NCBI RefSeq assembly: GCF_000701505.1
Contig: NZ_JNJB01000004.1
Location: forward strand, 434,001 to 498,000
DNA: 64,000 nt
Direction of reading: 5' to 3'
Source: Dyadobacter crusticola DSM 16708
GTDB lineage: Bacteria; Bacteroidota; Bacteroidia; Cytophagales; Spirosomataceae
How positions within the stretch are numbered: position 1 is the first letter of the stretch; every line of letters begins with the position of its first letter. Positions 54,571 to 63,103 of the stretch are shown here, piece after piece. The notes under the pieces are model-generated. The model made no database searches, was not told where the DNA came from, and saw only the letters and a program-made list of their open reading frames with translations. A program made the position numbers and the translations under genes.

Positions 54571-55425
54571 ATGAACAAACTATTAAAAACGTGTCTGTTT
54601 GCGGCTGCTACTTTGGTAGGGCAAGAGGCGGTTTTGGCGCAGGGTAAGGTTTATACCAACCCGATTGGCTTGCAGGCGTATACTTTCCGCGGGAGCTGGC
54701 CGAAGGGAATTGAGGCTACACTCGATACCATTAAATCCCTGGGCGTAACAGAAATGGAAGGCGGCCCGATAGCGGGAATGACTACCGAAGAGCTGCGCAA
54801 ACAACTCGACAAGCGCGGCATTAAAATGGTTTCTATCGGTGCCGATTACAAAAAACTGGCCGAAAGCGCGGAGCAAACGATCAAAGATGCTAAAACGCTG
54901 GGCGCTAAATACGTGATGGTAGCCTGGATTCCTCACAATGGTAAATTCGATCTTGAAACTGCAAAGAAAGCCGTAGCCGACTTCAACAAAGCAGGAAAAG
55001 CATTGAAAGAAGCAGGTATCGAGCTGACTTACCACAATCACGGGTACGAATTCGAGCCTTATGAAGACGGTACCCTGTTTGATTACATCGTCAAAAACAC
55101 GAATCCGGAATACGTGAATTTTGAAATGGATGTACTCTGGACTGCATTCCCCGGACAAGATCCTGCGAAGCTGCTGCTGAAATATCCGACCCGCTGGAAA
55201 CTAATGCACCTGAAAGACCTGAAAAAAGGAGTAGTAGGCAACCTCTCCGGCGGCACGCCCACCACCAACGACGTAGCATTAGGCACAGGCCAGATTGACA
55301 TTCCTGCAGTATTGAAAGCAGCGAAAAAAGTAGGGATCAAACACTACTTCATAGAAGACGAAAGTCCAAGCTACTTGAAGCAAATACCGGTGACAATTGC
55401 TTATATCAAGTCTATTAAGGAGTAA
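54571..55425 (+). CDS. Exported sugar phosphate isomerase/epimerase family protein
   Basis: 284 residues with a signal peptide (LLKTCLFAAATLVGQEAVLA). It has a xylose-isomerase-like TIM barrel: IGLQAYTFR, LTYHNHGYEFEP, VNFEMDVLW and LMHLKDLKKG, with His/Glu/Asp residues placed for a metal. Family members isomerise or epimerise sugars and inositols; exported forms are frequent beside SusCD clusters in this phylum. Here it converges on the SusD gene and is separated by repeats, so a link in function is only suggested. Confidence 0.91.
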   Translation: MNKLLKTCLFAAATLVGQEAVLAQGKVYTNPIGLQAYTFRGSWPKGIEATLDTIKSLGVTEMEGGPIAGMTTEELRKQLDKRGIKMVSIGADYKKLAESAEQTIKDAKTLGAKYVMVAWIPHNGKFDLETAKKAVADFNKAGKALKEAGIELTYHNHGYEFEPYEDGTLFDYIVKNTNPEYVNFEMDVLWTAFPGQDPAKLLLKYPTRWKLMHLKDLKKGVVGNLSGGTPTTNDVALGTGQIDIPAVLKAAKKVGIKHYFIEDESPSYLKQIPVTIAYIKSIKE

Positions 55426-55447
55426 GGAGGAAAAAGGGAGGAAGGGT

Positions 55448-55565
55448 CTTCGGCTGCGCTCAGACTGACAAGGCATTTTAATTGAGCGCCGCTACCTTTG
55501 TCAGCTTGAGCGCCCTACTTGTCAGCCTGAGCGCCCTACTTGTCAGCCTGAGCGCAGTCGAAGGC
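55448..55565. repeat. REP-like repeat cluster with 21-bp tandem copies
   Basis: Two 21-bp copies TTGTCAGCYTGAGCGCCCTAC (Y marks one variable base; 55498-55518 and 55519-55539) and a third copy that runs into the REP word GAGCGCAGTCGAAGGC (55540-55565). A diverged inverted copy, CTTCGGCTGCGCTCAGACTG, is at 55448-55467. The cluster ends on the first base of the SusD stop codon complement. Confidence 0.88.
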
Positions 55566-57463
55566 TACCACCCAGGATTCTGCTTCAACCCCGGCGTTCT
55601 TTGCAATTCATCCTGCATAATCGGGAATAAATAATGCCGTGGAGTTACGAAAACGCGGCTTTCTACTAAGTAGCGTTGCATTTTGTACTTCTTACCTTCT
55701 ACTTCGATCTTTCCATTCGGATCTTCAACAGGCTTCATTCCATTGATCATCCTTTGTGTTTTGGGGTATGGCCAACCCAGTTGCGCGCGCTGCTCGTTGG
55801 TAGCACCCGAACTTTGCCAGGCTTGTTCTCTCGCAAGCTCTTTCGCAGAACTTGGTTCAAGGTATAGCCGCGAAGACCAGATCCTGTTATTTTCATAAAA
55901 CAGCTCTACCCGACGCTCGCGCTTGATGTATTCATCCATTAAAGCCTTGTTGGTTTGTACCTCCGGCGGCATTGGCGCCATAAATGAGCGGGCCCGCACC
56001 TCATTGATCATCGCATAAATCTCTGCATTCGGACCGGCAGATTCGTTGACAGCCTCTGCATAGATGTAGATAAACTCCGGCAAACGCCAAACCGGCGGGC
56101 CACTGATCGAAAAGCTCTTGTCGCGGTTCCAGGACTCACGAAGTATTTTGCGCAGAAAATAGCCTGTGGTAGTCGAGTTGGTCGCACCGATCTTATCCGC
56201 TCCTGCGGCCGTATTGATCACCCTTCCTTTGAATGTAGAACCGTGGTATACAATGTCGCGGTGAAAGCGTGGGTCTCGTTTGATCCCTTCGTACGGATTT
56301 GCATCATCATACCCGTCCGCTTTTGCTCTCGGTCCGTAAATTGGATATCCATATCCGTTTTTAGCTACATATTCGTATTCATCAACCTGCTCCTGCACAG
56401 GCATCTGGCGCGAGCTGCCGCCCCAGCTTGGCGGGTAAATATCACCCTGCCAGTTATGGTCTTTGTCTCTCGTAACGAAGAAAACAGCCTCATTCTGAAA
56501 TGCTTCCATGTTGTGGTACAAATCCCAAAGCCTCGCGGGCACTTTCGAATTGTTATTATTCACGCCCGCATCATCCCTGAAATCACTGGCATCGTGGCCT
56601 TTGTACAAGTTGTAACGCAATCGCCCATCTACTTTGAAATCGATCACAGCTTTTGCAGCATCCCTCGCTGCTATCCACCGCCCTGCATTGAATGCATATT
56701 CGGATGCAAACTGGCGGGTATCATTCGGAAAAGTACCGCCATTCCACATAGGCGTGGCTGCCATCCAGGCTACCATTGCCTTCAATCCCAGGCAAGCACC
56801 TTTATCCACCCGACCGAAGTCCGCACCGCCCCAGCTCCCGGGTACCAGCGCTATCGCCGAGTCGCAGTCCGCCGAAATCTTGGCAGCAATGGAATGGAAG
56901 GATTCCTGTTTAAAATCCATTTGCTCAGTAGGTGCAACAGTTCTGTTCATGTACACTACTTCACCATACATGCGTGCAGCCAGGTAATGGAAATAGGCCC
57001 GCATAAAGTAAGTCTCTCCCAGTCTTTTGGACAAATCTCCCGCCTGCAATGGATTGTCCGGCGTATTGTATTTCCGAACACCTTCGAGAATTACATTCGT
57101 TTTCCTGATCCGGTCGTACAAATCCCACCAGTACTGTCCGCGACTGCTCCGGTCGGGCATCGAATTTGAATTCCAGTCCCCGGTATTAAACTTGTTTGTA
57201 AGACTACCTTCCGCAGTTGACCCCTCCGCCTCGTCCGTTACCGGGGCAGTTGAGAAGTGGGAGAAGAACACGAGCGGACTGTTGGAGCCTTTTGCATTGT
57301 CGTACAGGTCCGTAATCAGCTGGTTGGTTTTATTATATCGTGTAAAAACCTGCTCCGCATCTACCTGGTCGTCGGGTTTTCTATCTAAAAAATCCTGGTC
57401 ACACGACGCCAGCATTCCGCCGATCACTAACGCAGCAATTGTATATATTTTTCTGGTTTTCAT
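55565..57463 (-). CDS. SusD/RagB-family outer-membrane lipoprotein
   Basis: 632 residues with a lipobox GGMLASC (lipidated Cys21) and the SusD opening CDQDFLDRKPDD. The N-terminal TPR-like part holds RGQYWWDLYDRIRKTNVIL, and the C-terminal block reads RRVELFYENNRIWSSRLY, close to the SusD consensus. SusD proteins bind the nutrient on the surface and close on the SusC barrel like a lid. It lies 16 bases after SusC on the same strand, so they are one transcript. The ligand cannot be named; no glycoside hydrolase is in the cluster. Confidence 0.95.
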   Translation of the reverse strand: MKTRKIYTIAALVIGGMLASCDQDFLDRKPDDQVDAEQVFTRYNKTNQLITDLYDNAKGSNSPLVFFSHFSTAPVTDEAEGSTAEGSLTNKFNTGDWNSNSMPDRSSRGQYWWDLYDRIRKTNVILEGVRKYNTPDNPLQAGDLSKRLGETYFMRAYFHYLAARMYGEVVYMNRTVAPTEQMDFKQESFHSIAAKISADCDSAIALVPGSWGGADFGRVDKGACLGLKAMVAWMAATPMWNGGTFPNDTRQFASEYAFNAGRWIAARDAAKAVIDFKVDGRLRYNLYKGHDASDFRDDAGVNNNNSKVPARLWDLYHNMEAFQNEAVFFVTRDKDHNWQGDIYPPSWGGSSRQMPVQEQVDEYEYVAKNGYGYPIYGPRAKADGYDDANPYEGIKRDPRFHRDIVYHGSTFKGRVINTAAGADKIGATNSTTTGYFLRKILRESWNRDKSFSISGPPVWRLPEFIYIYAEAVNESAGPNAEIYAMINEVRARSFMAPMPPEVQTNKALMDEYIKRERRVELFYENNRIWSSRLYLEPSSAKELAREQAWQSSGATNEQRAQLGWPYPKTQRMINGMKPVEDPNGKIEVEGKKYKMQRYLVESRVFVTPRHYLFPIMQDELQRTPGLKQNPGW

Positions 57464-57479
57464 AAGTTTTCAGGAATAA

Positions 57480-60400
57480 TCAGAATGAAATGTCAACACC
57501 AAAATTCACTACCTTCTGGATCGGGTACCAGTCACCGGTACCTTCACGGGTTTCAGGATCCATATCTACATCACCCAGCCCGTCCCACGTTAGCAGGTTC
57601 ATTCCCTGCACGTAAAAACGCACCTGGTCAAGACCGATTTTCTTGATGGTTGGCCTCGGCAGATTGTAGCCCAATTCAATCGTTTTCAGCCTCACGTATT
57701 TGGAATCATACAAAAACAAGCTACTGTTCGCATTCTTGTTGTTGCTGTGATCTCCGAAATGCAGCGCAGGATAAGTCGCAGTTGAAGCTGTTTCCGGTGT
57801 CCAGCGGTTCAGGTGCATTGGTTTTACTTTTCCGTACTTATCCTGGCTGAACAAAGGAAAATCGTAAACCGCCGCGCCGGAAAGCTGTACCGAAGCCCGG
57901 GTCGCGCCCTGGAACAACATACTGAAATCGAAGTTTTTGTACCTGCCTCCTACTGGCAAACCGAACATAATTTCCGGGTTGCGCGGATTTCCTGCAGCTT
58001 GCCTGTCACCCAGGTCGTCAATGCGCCCGTCGCCATTCAGGTCTTTGTAAACCACATCGCCAGGCCGCAGCGTACCCCAGGACTGGTAGCCGCTCCCCTG
58101 GTTCATTGCATTCAATGCATCCGCCTCCTCCTGATTACCTACAAAATGGTCGAAGATATAGTTGAAATGTTCGTTGATCCGTTTTCCCGTGTTTGCCCGG
58201 CCTGCATTAGCATAGGGAATTTCGTTCATGAACACGATCTTATTTCGGGCAAATGAAAGATTTGGCCTGATGAAATAAGTCGCATTCTTACCTATGCTAC
58301 CGGTCCAGCCGATTTCCATATCGAAACCTTTGTTGTTAACTATTCCCGAGTTCAGATAAGGCGCATTCTTTCCGACAATATCCGGAAAACCAAGCTTGTT
58401 GCCTCCACCCATATCCGTGATAATGTCGTACCGGTGCTCGTGGAACAGGTCGAGGGTGAATGTGAGATGTTTCAGAAGAGTAGCGTCGATACCGATGTTG
58501 GCTTTTCTGGCTTTTTCCCAGGTCAGATCAGGATTGGCGAGATCGCCTTCGGACAAAAATCCGCCCGCTCCTGAGCCAAAATTATCAGTTCCGAAATTGT
58601 AATCTCCACCCCTTCCACCGAAGTATTGCAGGTAAATAAAGCGCTTGTCATTAGGAACCCGGTCACTTCCTACCAAGCCGTAAGAACCACGTATTTTCAG
58701 GTTGTTCAGCCAGCTTTGAGAGCTGGTCAGGAATTTCTCTTTTGACAAAACCCAACCAGCCGAAACTGACGGAAAAAACCCATAGCGCTTTCCTTTCGCA
58801 AAATTCTCCGATCCATTGTAAGCCGCATTGAATTCCAGCAGATAGCGGTCGTCGTAACCGTAAGTGGCACGGGCGGTAACTCCCTGGTAGCTGAATGGAA
58901 CCTGGTTGTTGATAATCCGGCGCGACCTGTTGCCCAAAATCATCCCGGTTACATTGTGCAAGCCAAAGTTTCGCATGTAATCGATTTTCGCCTGAATGTA
59001 CGTGCGGCTTTCATTGTCTTTGTTATCATATCCATTCCCGATCGTCTGGTCGATATCGTATTTATTCCCCGATTTGTAAGCACCGGTATAGCGTCCCGGT
59101 GTACGATATACGTCACTCCCGTCAGCAGGCACAAACGTCGCATAACCGGGGTATTCACGATAACCTTCCGAGTAGGTATTCACCCGCCGGTTGATCCAGC
59201 CGCCGTCACTTGCGTCGTAGGAAAACATTCCGTCGATCGATAATCCTTCGGTAATGAAATTAAGCTTGTGGCCCAGCGAGAATGAACCGTTCAGATAAGT
59301 GTTTTTCTCATTCAAGAAACCTGTCCGGCTTAATTCTCCGAGAATGTTGAACCTGTAAATCTGATCTCCGTAGAGCATACCCAGCGGATTATTGGCTGCG
59401 AAAACACGGTTTGCGGGGTCATCATTTGGCTCAACGATAATCGGCAGATAGGAAGGCTGCGTATTAGCGAGCTCCACAATTCTCGCCGCAGTGGTACCTG
59501 GTGCGTTGCGGTCGGTAATGCGGGCACCGATATCGAGCTTGGCGTAAAAGTTATCTGTGATATCAATGTCGATATTTGACCGGAAATTGTAACGCTTGAA
59601 AACAGCCTGCGTGCTGTTGGTGCTCAAATCGGTGTGCTTGTAGTTACCATCCTGCTGAAAATAGTTGGCCAGAACAAAATATCTGGCCCTCAAAGATCCA
59701 CCGCTAATAGATAAACTGTAATCATGCTGCACACCAGGCTTGAATGCATAGTCGAAATAATTCCAATTGTAACCGAGCCCGTCTGAATTGTCCCCTTTTG
59801 CCTTACGCCAGTTTGCAATGGAGGCTTCCGAGAAAAGGTTTAATGTAGACGGATCCGCGTCGGGATTATCATTTCTTCTGGCTTCATTATATAACATTGC
59901 ATAGTCGGCCGAGCCCAGGTAAGTCGGGAATTTCACGGGTTGGTTTACACCCACCGAAGCTTTGAAATTGACAGTGGCCTTGTCCTGCACTTTCCCGCGC
60001 CGGGTGGTGATCAGGATTACCCCGTTCGCCCCCCTAACCCCGTACGGAGCTGTTGCGCTCGCATCTTTCAGGATCGTAAATGTCTCAATTTCAGAAGGTG
60101 CCAGGTAATCCATACTTCTTTCCAGACCATCGATGATCACGATCGGCGATTGATTTCCGTAAGTGGCGGTACCACGGATGAAAATCTCACTTCGGTCAAC
60201 CCCTGGCTCTCCGCCGCCGAATTGGTTTGCAAAAAGACCGGGAAGTCTTCCAGCCAGTGCATTGGTAATGCTGGCTGTGGGACTTTGTTTCAGATCTTCG
60301 GTAGTAATGGTCGCAATGGAGCCGGTAATGGTCGCTTTCCGCTGCGAACCGAAACCCACAATCACCACTTCCTCTAACCCGCCCAGGTCTTCCTGCAATT

Positions 60401-61049
60401 GTATGTTGAATGAAGTTTGTGCATCTATCACCTGTTCTTTTCCAAGGAATCCGATAAAGGAAATCACGAGCACATCACCCTGTTCGGCTTCAATCGTGAA
60501 TTTCCCGTTCGCATCCGTGGAGGTACCTTTATCAGTACCCTTTACTATCACAGTCGCCCCGGCGAGCGCCAATCCCTTGGTATCCTGAATGGTACCAGTA
60601 ATTTCTCTGATCGTCGCGACGGCTACCGGGGCTTCCGCCGACATTGTTCGAATAAGCGTCTGGCCGGGTTGGTCTTCCTTCTTGAACACCGCAATCTGTT
60701 TCCCGATGATTTTGTAAGCCAGCCCCGATCCTTTCAGCGCCTTGTTCAGAATGGAAGGGACTGTCTCGTTTTTTACATCGAGATTCAAAGAAGCTTCCTT
60801 CTTTCCGGCGAAAAGATCGTCGCTATAAAAGATCCGGTAATCTGTTTTATCCTGGATCTCATTGAACAGGGTGGTCAGGCTTCCATTGCGGATTTTTACA
60901 TCCATTCTGTTTTTTTGCGCATAACCTGTCGCGTGCACGCTCATCATTGCAACCCAGAGCAGCAGTATAGTCAATTTCATAATAGTCAGCAATTTCCGGG
61001 AGCACAGCACTCCCAAAGGGCAATGCCCTGAAAGGTCAAATTTTTTCAT
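57480..61049 (-). CDS. SusC/RagA-family TonB-linked outer-membrane transporter with STN domain
   Basis: 1189 residues. A long signal peptide (hydrophobic core MKLTILLLWVAMMSVHATGY) precedes an STN/secretin-TonB domain (about 52-108), then a CarboxypepD_reg-like domain (REITGTIQDTKG) and a TonB plug with EEVVIVGFGSQRKATITGSI and GVRGANGVILITTRRGK, the SusC signatures. The barrel fills the rest. The STN domain fits transmembrane signalling to the FecR protein upstream. It forms the import channel with SusD; the substrate is unknown. Confidence 0.96.
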   Translation of the reverse strand: MKKFDLSGHCPLGVLCSRKLLTIMKLTILLLWVAMMSVHATGYAQKNRMDVKIRNGSLTTLFNEIQDKTDYRIFYSDDLFAGKKEASLNLDVKNETVPSILNKALKGSGLAYKIIGKQIAVFKKEDQPGQTLIRTMSAEAPVAVATIREITGTIQDTKGLALAGATVIVKGTDKGTSTDANGKFTIEAEQGDVLVISFIGFLGKEQVIDAQTSFNIQLQEDLGGLEEVVIVGFGSQRKATITGSIATITTEDLKQSPTASITNALAGRLPGLFANQFGGGEPGVDRSEIFIRGTATYGNQSPIVIIDGLERSMDYLAPSEIETFTILKDASATAPYGVRGANGVILITTRRGKVQDKATVNFKASVGVNQPVKFPTYLGSADYAMLYNEARRNDNPDADPSTLNLFSEASIANWRKAKGDNSDGLGYNWNYFDYAFKPGVQHDYSLSISGGSLRARYFVLANYFQQDGNYKHTDLSTNSTQAVFKRYNFRSNIDIDITDNFYAKLDIGARITDRNAPGTTAARIVELANTQPSYLPIIVEPNDDPANRVFAANNPLGMLYGDQIYRFNILGELSRTGFLNEKNTYLNGSFSLGHKLNFITEGLSIDGMFSYDASDGGWINRRVNTYSEGYREYPGYATFVPADGSDVYRTPGRYTGAYKSGNKYDIDQTIGNGYDNKDNESRTYIQAKIDYMRNFGLHNVTGMILGNRSRRIINNQVPFSYQGVTARATYGYDDRYLLEFNAAYNGSENFAKGKRYGFFPSVSAGWVLSKEKFLTSSQSWLNNLKIRGSYGLVGSDRVPNDKRFIYLQYFGGRGGDYNFGTDNFGSGAGGFLSEGDLANPDLTWEKARKANIGIDATLLKHLTFTLDLFHEHRYDIITDMGGGNKLGFPDIVGKNAPYLNSGIVNNKGFDMEIGWTGSIGKNATYFIRPNLSFARNKIVFMNEIPYANAGRANTGKRINEHFNYIFDHFVGNQEEADALNAMNQGSGYQSWGTLRPGDVVYKDLNGDGRIDDLGDRQAAGNPRNPEIMFGLPVGGRYKNFDFSMLFQGATRASVQLSGAAVYDFPLFSQDKYGKVKPMHLNRWTPETASTATYPALHFGDHSNNKNANSSLFLYDSKYVRLKTIELGYNLPRPTIKKIGLDQVRFYVQGMNLLTWDGLGDVDMDPETREGTGDWYPIQKVVNFGVDISF

Positions 61050-61087
61050 AAATTTGATTCAACTTTTGTGATACATGAGTTAGAAAT

Positions 61088-61107
61088 CACTTGCTTGCCG
61101 GCAAGTG
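61088..61107. other. Stem-loop upstream of SusC
   Basis: CACTTGC (61088-61094) pairs with GCAAGTG (61101-61107); the centre CTTGCCGGCAAG is itself a palindrome. It lies in the FecR-SusC gap and may affect mRNA stability or SusC translation. Confidence 0.55.
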
Positions 61108-61115
61108 TAATCGAT

Positions 61116-61147
61116 CGGAAGACGTTGCCGCGTCTTCCGTTTTTTAT
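61116..61147. terminator. Hairpin between FecR and SusC
   Basis: CGGAAGACG (61116-61124) pairs with CGTCTTCCG (61131-61139). The T tract follows on the plus strand only (61140-61145), while the flanking genes run on the minus strand. For the FecR-SusC transcript it is therefore a stable stem preceded by A residues, not a canonical terminator. Confidence 0.6.
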
Positions 61148-62286
61148 TGGGTAATAGTGCTTTTCCCTAGTACAAACCTCCTTTCCGTTTGATGATATTC
61201 GAGTGCTGTGGCGGCCGACACAATGTCCAGTACGTGGGTAATATCTTCCTGCAAATCCAGCGATCCTGAAAAGGTTTTCAGCCTGCTGTCTGTTTCGGCC
61301 AATTCAATATCCACCTTATAATAGCGCGACAGCTTTTTTAGGATTTCACCCAGCGGAGCGCGTCGGTTGAGCAAGTAGCCGTCTTTCCATGAAACATATT
61401 CCATTACATTCACCTGCTCCACGTTGAGGGAAGTATTTCCAGGATCGTAAACTGCGCGCATTCCAGGTTGCAGCCTGCGTTTTTTGGCTTTGAAGATGGA
61501 TTGCTGGTTAGCAGTAAGTTCAATGCTGCCATTCACGAGTACCGTCGACGCCTGCGGATCGTCGCCGTATGCGCTCACATCGAACTCTGTCCCGAAAACC
61601 TGGACTTTCATGTTTTTAGTATGTACAAAAAACGGCTTATCCTCCGCGTGCGTCACCGAAAAGTAAGCCTGGCCTTCGAGATATACCTCGCGATCTTTGC
61701 CGGTAAACTGCGCGGGGTACACGAGCTTCGATCCCGAGTTGACCCAGATCCTGGTACCGTCCGTTAATGTAATCACGGAACGCTTTCCATAGGGCACGAT
61801 CAAAGTATTGAATTCCTGTCCCGAAACCTGCTGGTCAATCGCGGTGACAGAATCGACGCGGATCAGGCTTCCATTTTTTCCGTAAGTCAGCGAGGAGTTT
61901 TGTTTTTCCAAACTGATCATTCTCTGATCTGCCAGAACGAGCCGCGTCGCTTCCGAATCAACGGCAGCTGCCGCGGCTACTTTCTGCATTGCAGCGCCCG
62001 CGCCTCTGTTCAGACTGAAATACCCGAGCGTCGAAATAAGCGCAACGGCAACGGATGCAGCAACTGAGTACCACAACCTGTTTATTCTTACATGCCTCTT
62101 CTGCTGGATGCTCTCCTCGACCCGGGTCCACAAGTAAGTTTTCTCCGAAAGCTGGAGGCTTTCGTGACGGATATGCTGCATCAGCTGGCGCGTTGACTCT
62201 GCTGTTTTCTGATCCTCCGCTGATAATTCCGGAAGTTCAGGATTTTCCGATTTTGCTTTCCTGGGTAGTCTTCTCTTCATGCGCAA
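61144..62286 (-). CDS. FecR-family anti-sigma/sigma-regulator protein
   Basis: 380 residues. The N-terminal cytoplasmic part (about 1-75) should bind the sigma factor. One membrane helix (LWYSVAASVAVALISTLGYF) follows, and a periplasmic FecR domain has VVPYGKRSVITLTDGTRIWVNSGSKLVYPAQF and EGQAYFSVTHAEDKPFFVHT, the family signature. The C-terminal STN-like part ends near FVLGKSTITQ. It relays the state of the SusC STN domain to the ECF sigma factor encoded just upstream. Confidence 0.95.
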   Translation of the reverse strand: MRMKRRLPRKAKSENPELPELSAEDQKTAESTRQLMQHIRHESLQLSEKTYLWTRVEESIQQKRHVRINRLWYSVAASVAVALISTLGYFSLNRGAGAAMQKVAAAAAVDSEATRLVLADQRMISLEKQNSSLTYGKNGSLIRVDSVTAIDQQVSGQEFNTLIVPYGKRSVITLTDGTRIWVNSGSKLVYPAQFTGKDREVYLEGQAYFSVTHAEDKPFFVHTKNMKVQVFGTEFDVSAYGDDPQASTVLVNGSIELTANQQSIFKAKKRRLQPGMRAVYDPGNTSLNVEQVNVMEYVSWKDGYLLNRRAPLGEILKKLSRYYKVDIELAETDSRLKTFSGSLDLQEDITHVLDIVSAATALEYHQTERRFVLGKSTITQ

Positions 62287-62368
62287 ACTTGTTTGACATA
62301 CAAGAGAAGGATTTCGACAGGATATAGACTTGGAAAATGATTTATTTTTATAAAAAGTTGGAGGAAAG

Positions 62369-62959
62369 TTACTGCCAGCAGAAAATCAGGAGAATAGAGC
62401 CGAATTCCAGCTTTCCGCGGAGCTGCTTCAATGCGCGGTAAATGAATGTGCGGCATGTTGGCACCGAAATCTGCATCACAGCCGCTATCTGATCGTAATC
62501 GAGATTTTGGTTGTACCGCAGGTAAAGTATCTCCCGCTGACGCTCGGGAAGTTGGTTCATTTCAGAGGCGAGCTGCTGCATCAGCTCCCGCTGTCCTTCA
62601 TCCATAATTATTTCCTGTTCTATACTGAACGAAAATGCATTCATCCCAAAAGTATCCTCTGCATTCCAGCTGTCCAGGCGTAGCCGGGTTGCTTTTCGAT
62701 GTGCCGCATACAGCTTCCTCCGGAAGGATTTCAGCATGTAAAATTTCACATTCACTTCCTGCGACAAGCCACTCCGGTAACTATGAAGGTCAATGAAAAG
62801 GTCGTGGATACAATCCTTTACCAGATCATCGTCAGCAGTATAGCGCATTCCGAATGCAAAAAGACTGTCGGAAAAACGGTCATACAGCTGACTGAATGCC
62901 TGCTGGTCGCCAGAAACGAAACGCTCCCATAGTTCGGTTTCCGGTAGTGTATGTGTCAT
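62369..62959 (-). CDS. ECF-type RNA polymerase sigma factor
   Basis: 196 residues, sigma-70 family of the FecI-like group in Bacteroidota. Region 2 is FSQLYDRFSDSLFAFGMRY with LVKDCIHDLFIDLH, and region 4 is LPERQREILYLRYNQNLDYDQIAAVMQISVPTCRTFI with a helix-turn-helix. It should direct transcription of the susCD operon when released by FecR. The stop lies 82 bases before the FecR start. The start ATG at 62959 gives the standard N-terminus. Confidence 0.94.
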   Translation of the reverse strand: MTHTLPETELWERFVSGDQQAFSQLYDRFSDSLFAFGMRYTADDDLVKDCIHDLFIDLHSYRSGLSQEVNVKFYMLKSFRRKLYAAHRKATRLRLDSWNAEDTFGMNAFSFSIEQEIIMDEGQRELMQQLASEMNQLPERQREILYLRYNQNLDYDQIAAVMQISVPTCRTFIYRALKQLRGKLEFGSILLIFCWQ

Positions 62960-63103
62960 AGCTGAGTAGCAAAATTTTAATTAAAATTATAACAATTATA
63001 TTAAACACACCAAGCCTGTGTACAACATATCCGATCTGCAAGCACCGATATGTTGGATGATCAGCTTGCCAAGTTCAGCGATAGTTTTATACTTTGCACA
63101 AAA

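Noticed and set aside
56243..57169. A 308-codon plus-strand open frame inside the SusD gene
   Set aside because: Antisense shadow; the SusD frame has lipobox and family motifs over its whole length.
63012..63060. Inverted CAACATATCCG / CGATATGTTG pair between the sigma factor and dioxygenase genes, considered as an operator
   Set aside because: The arms differ by a one-base gap and are widely spaced; symmetry alone is too weak to support a site.
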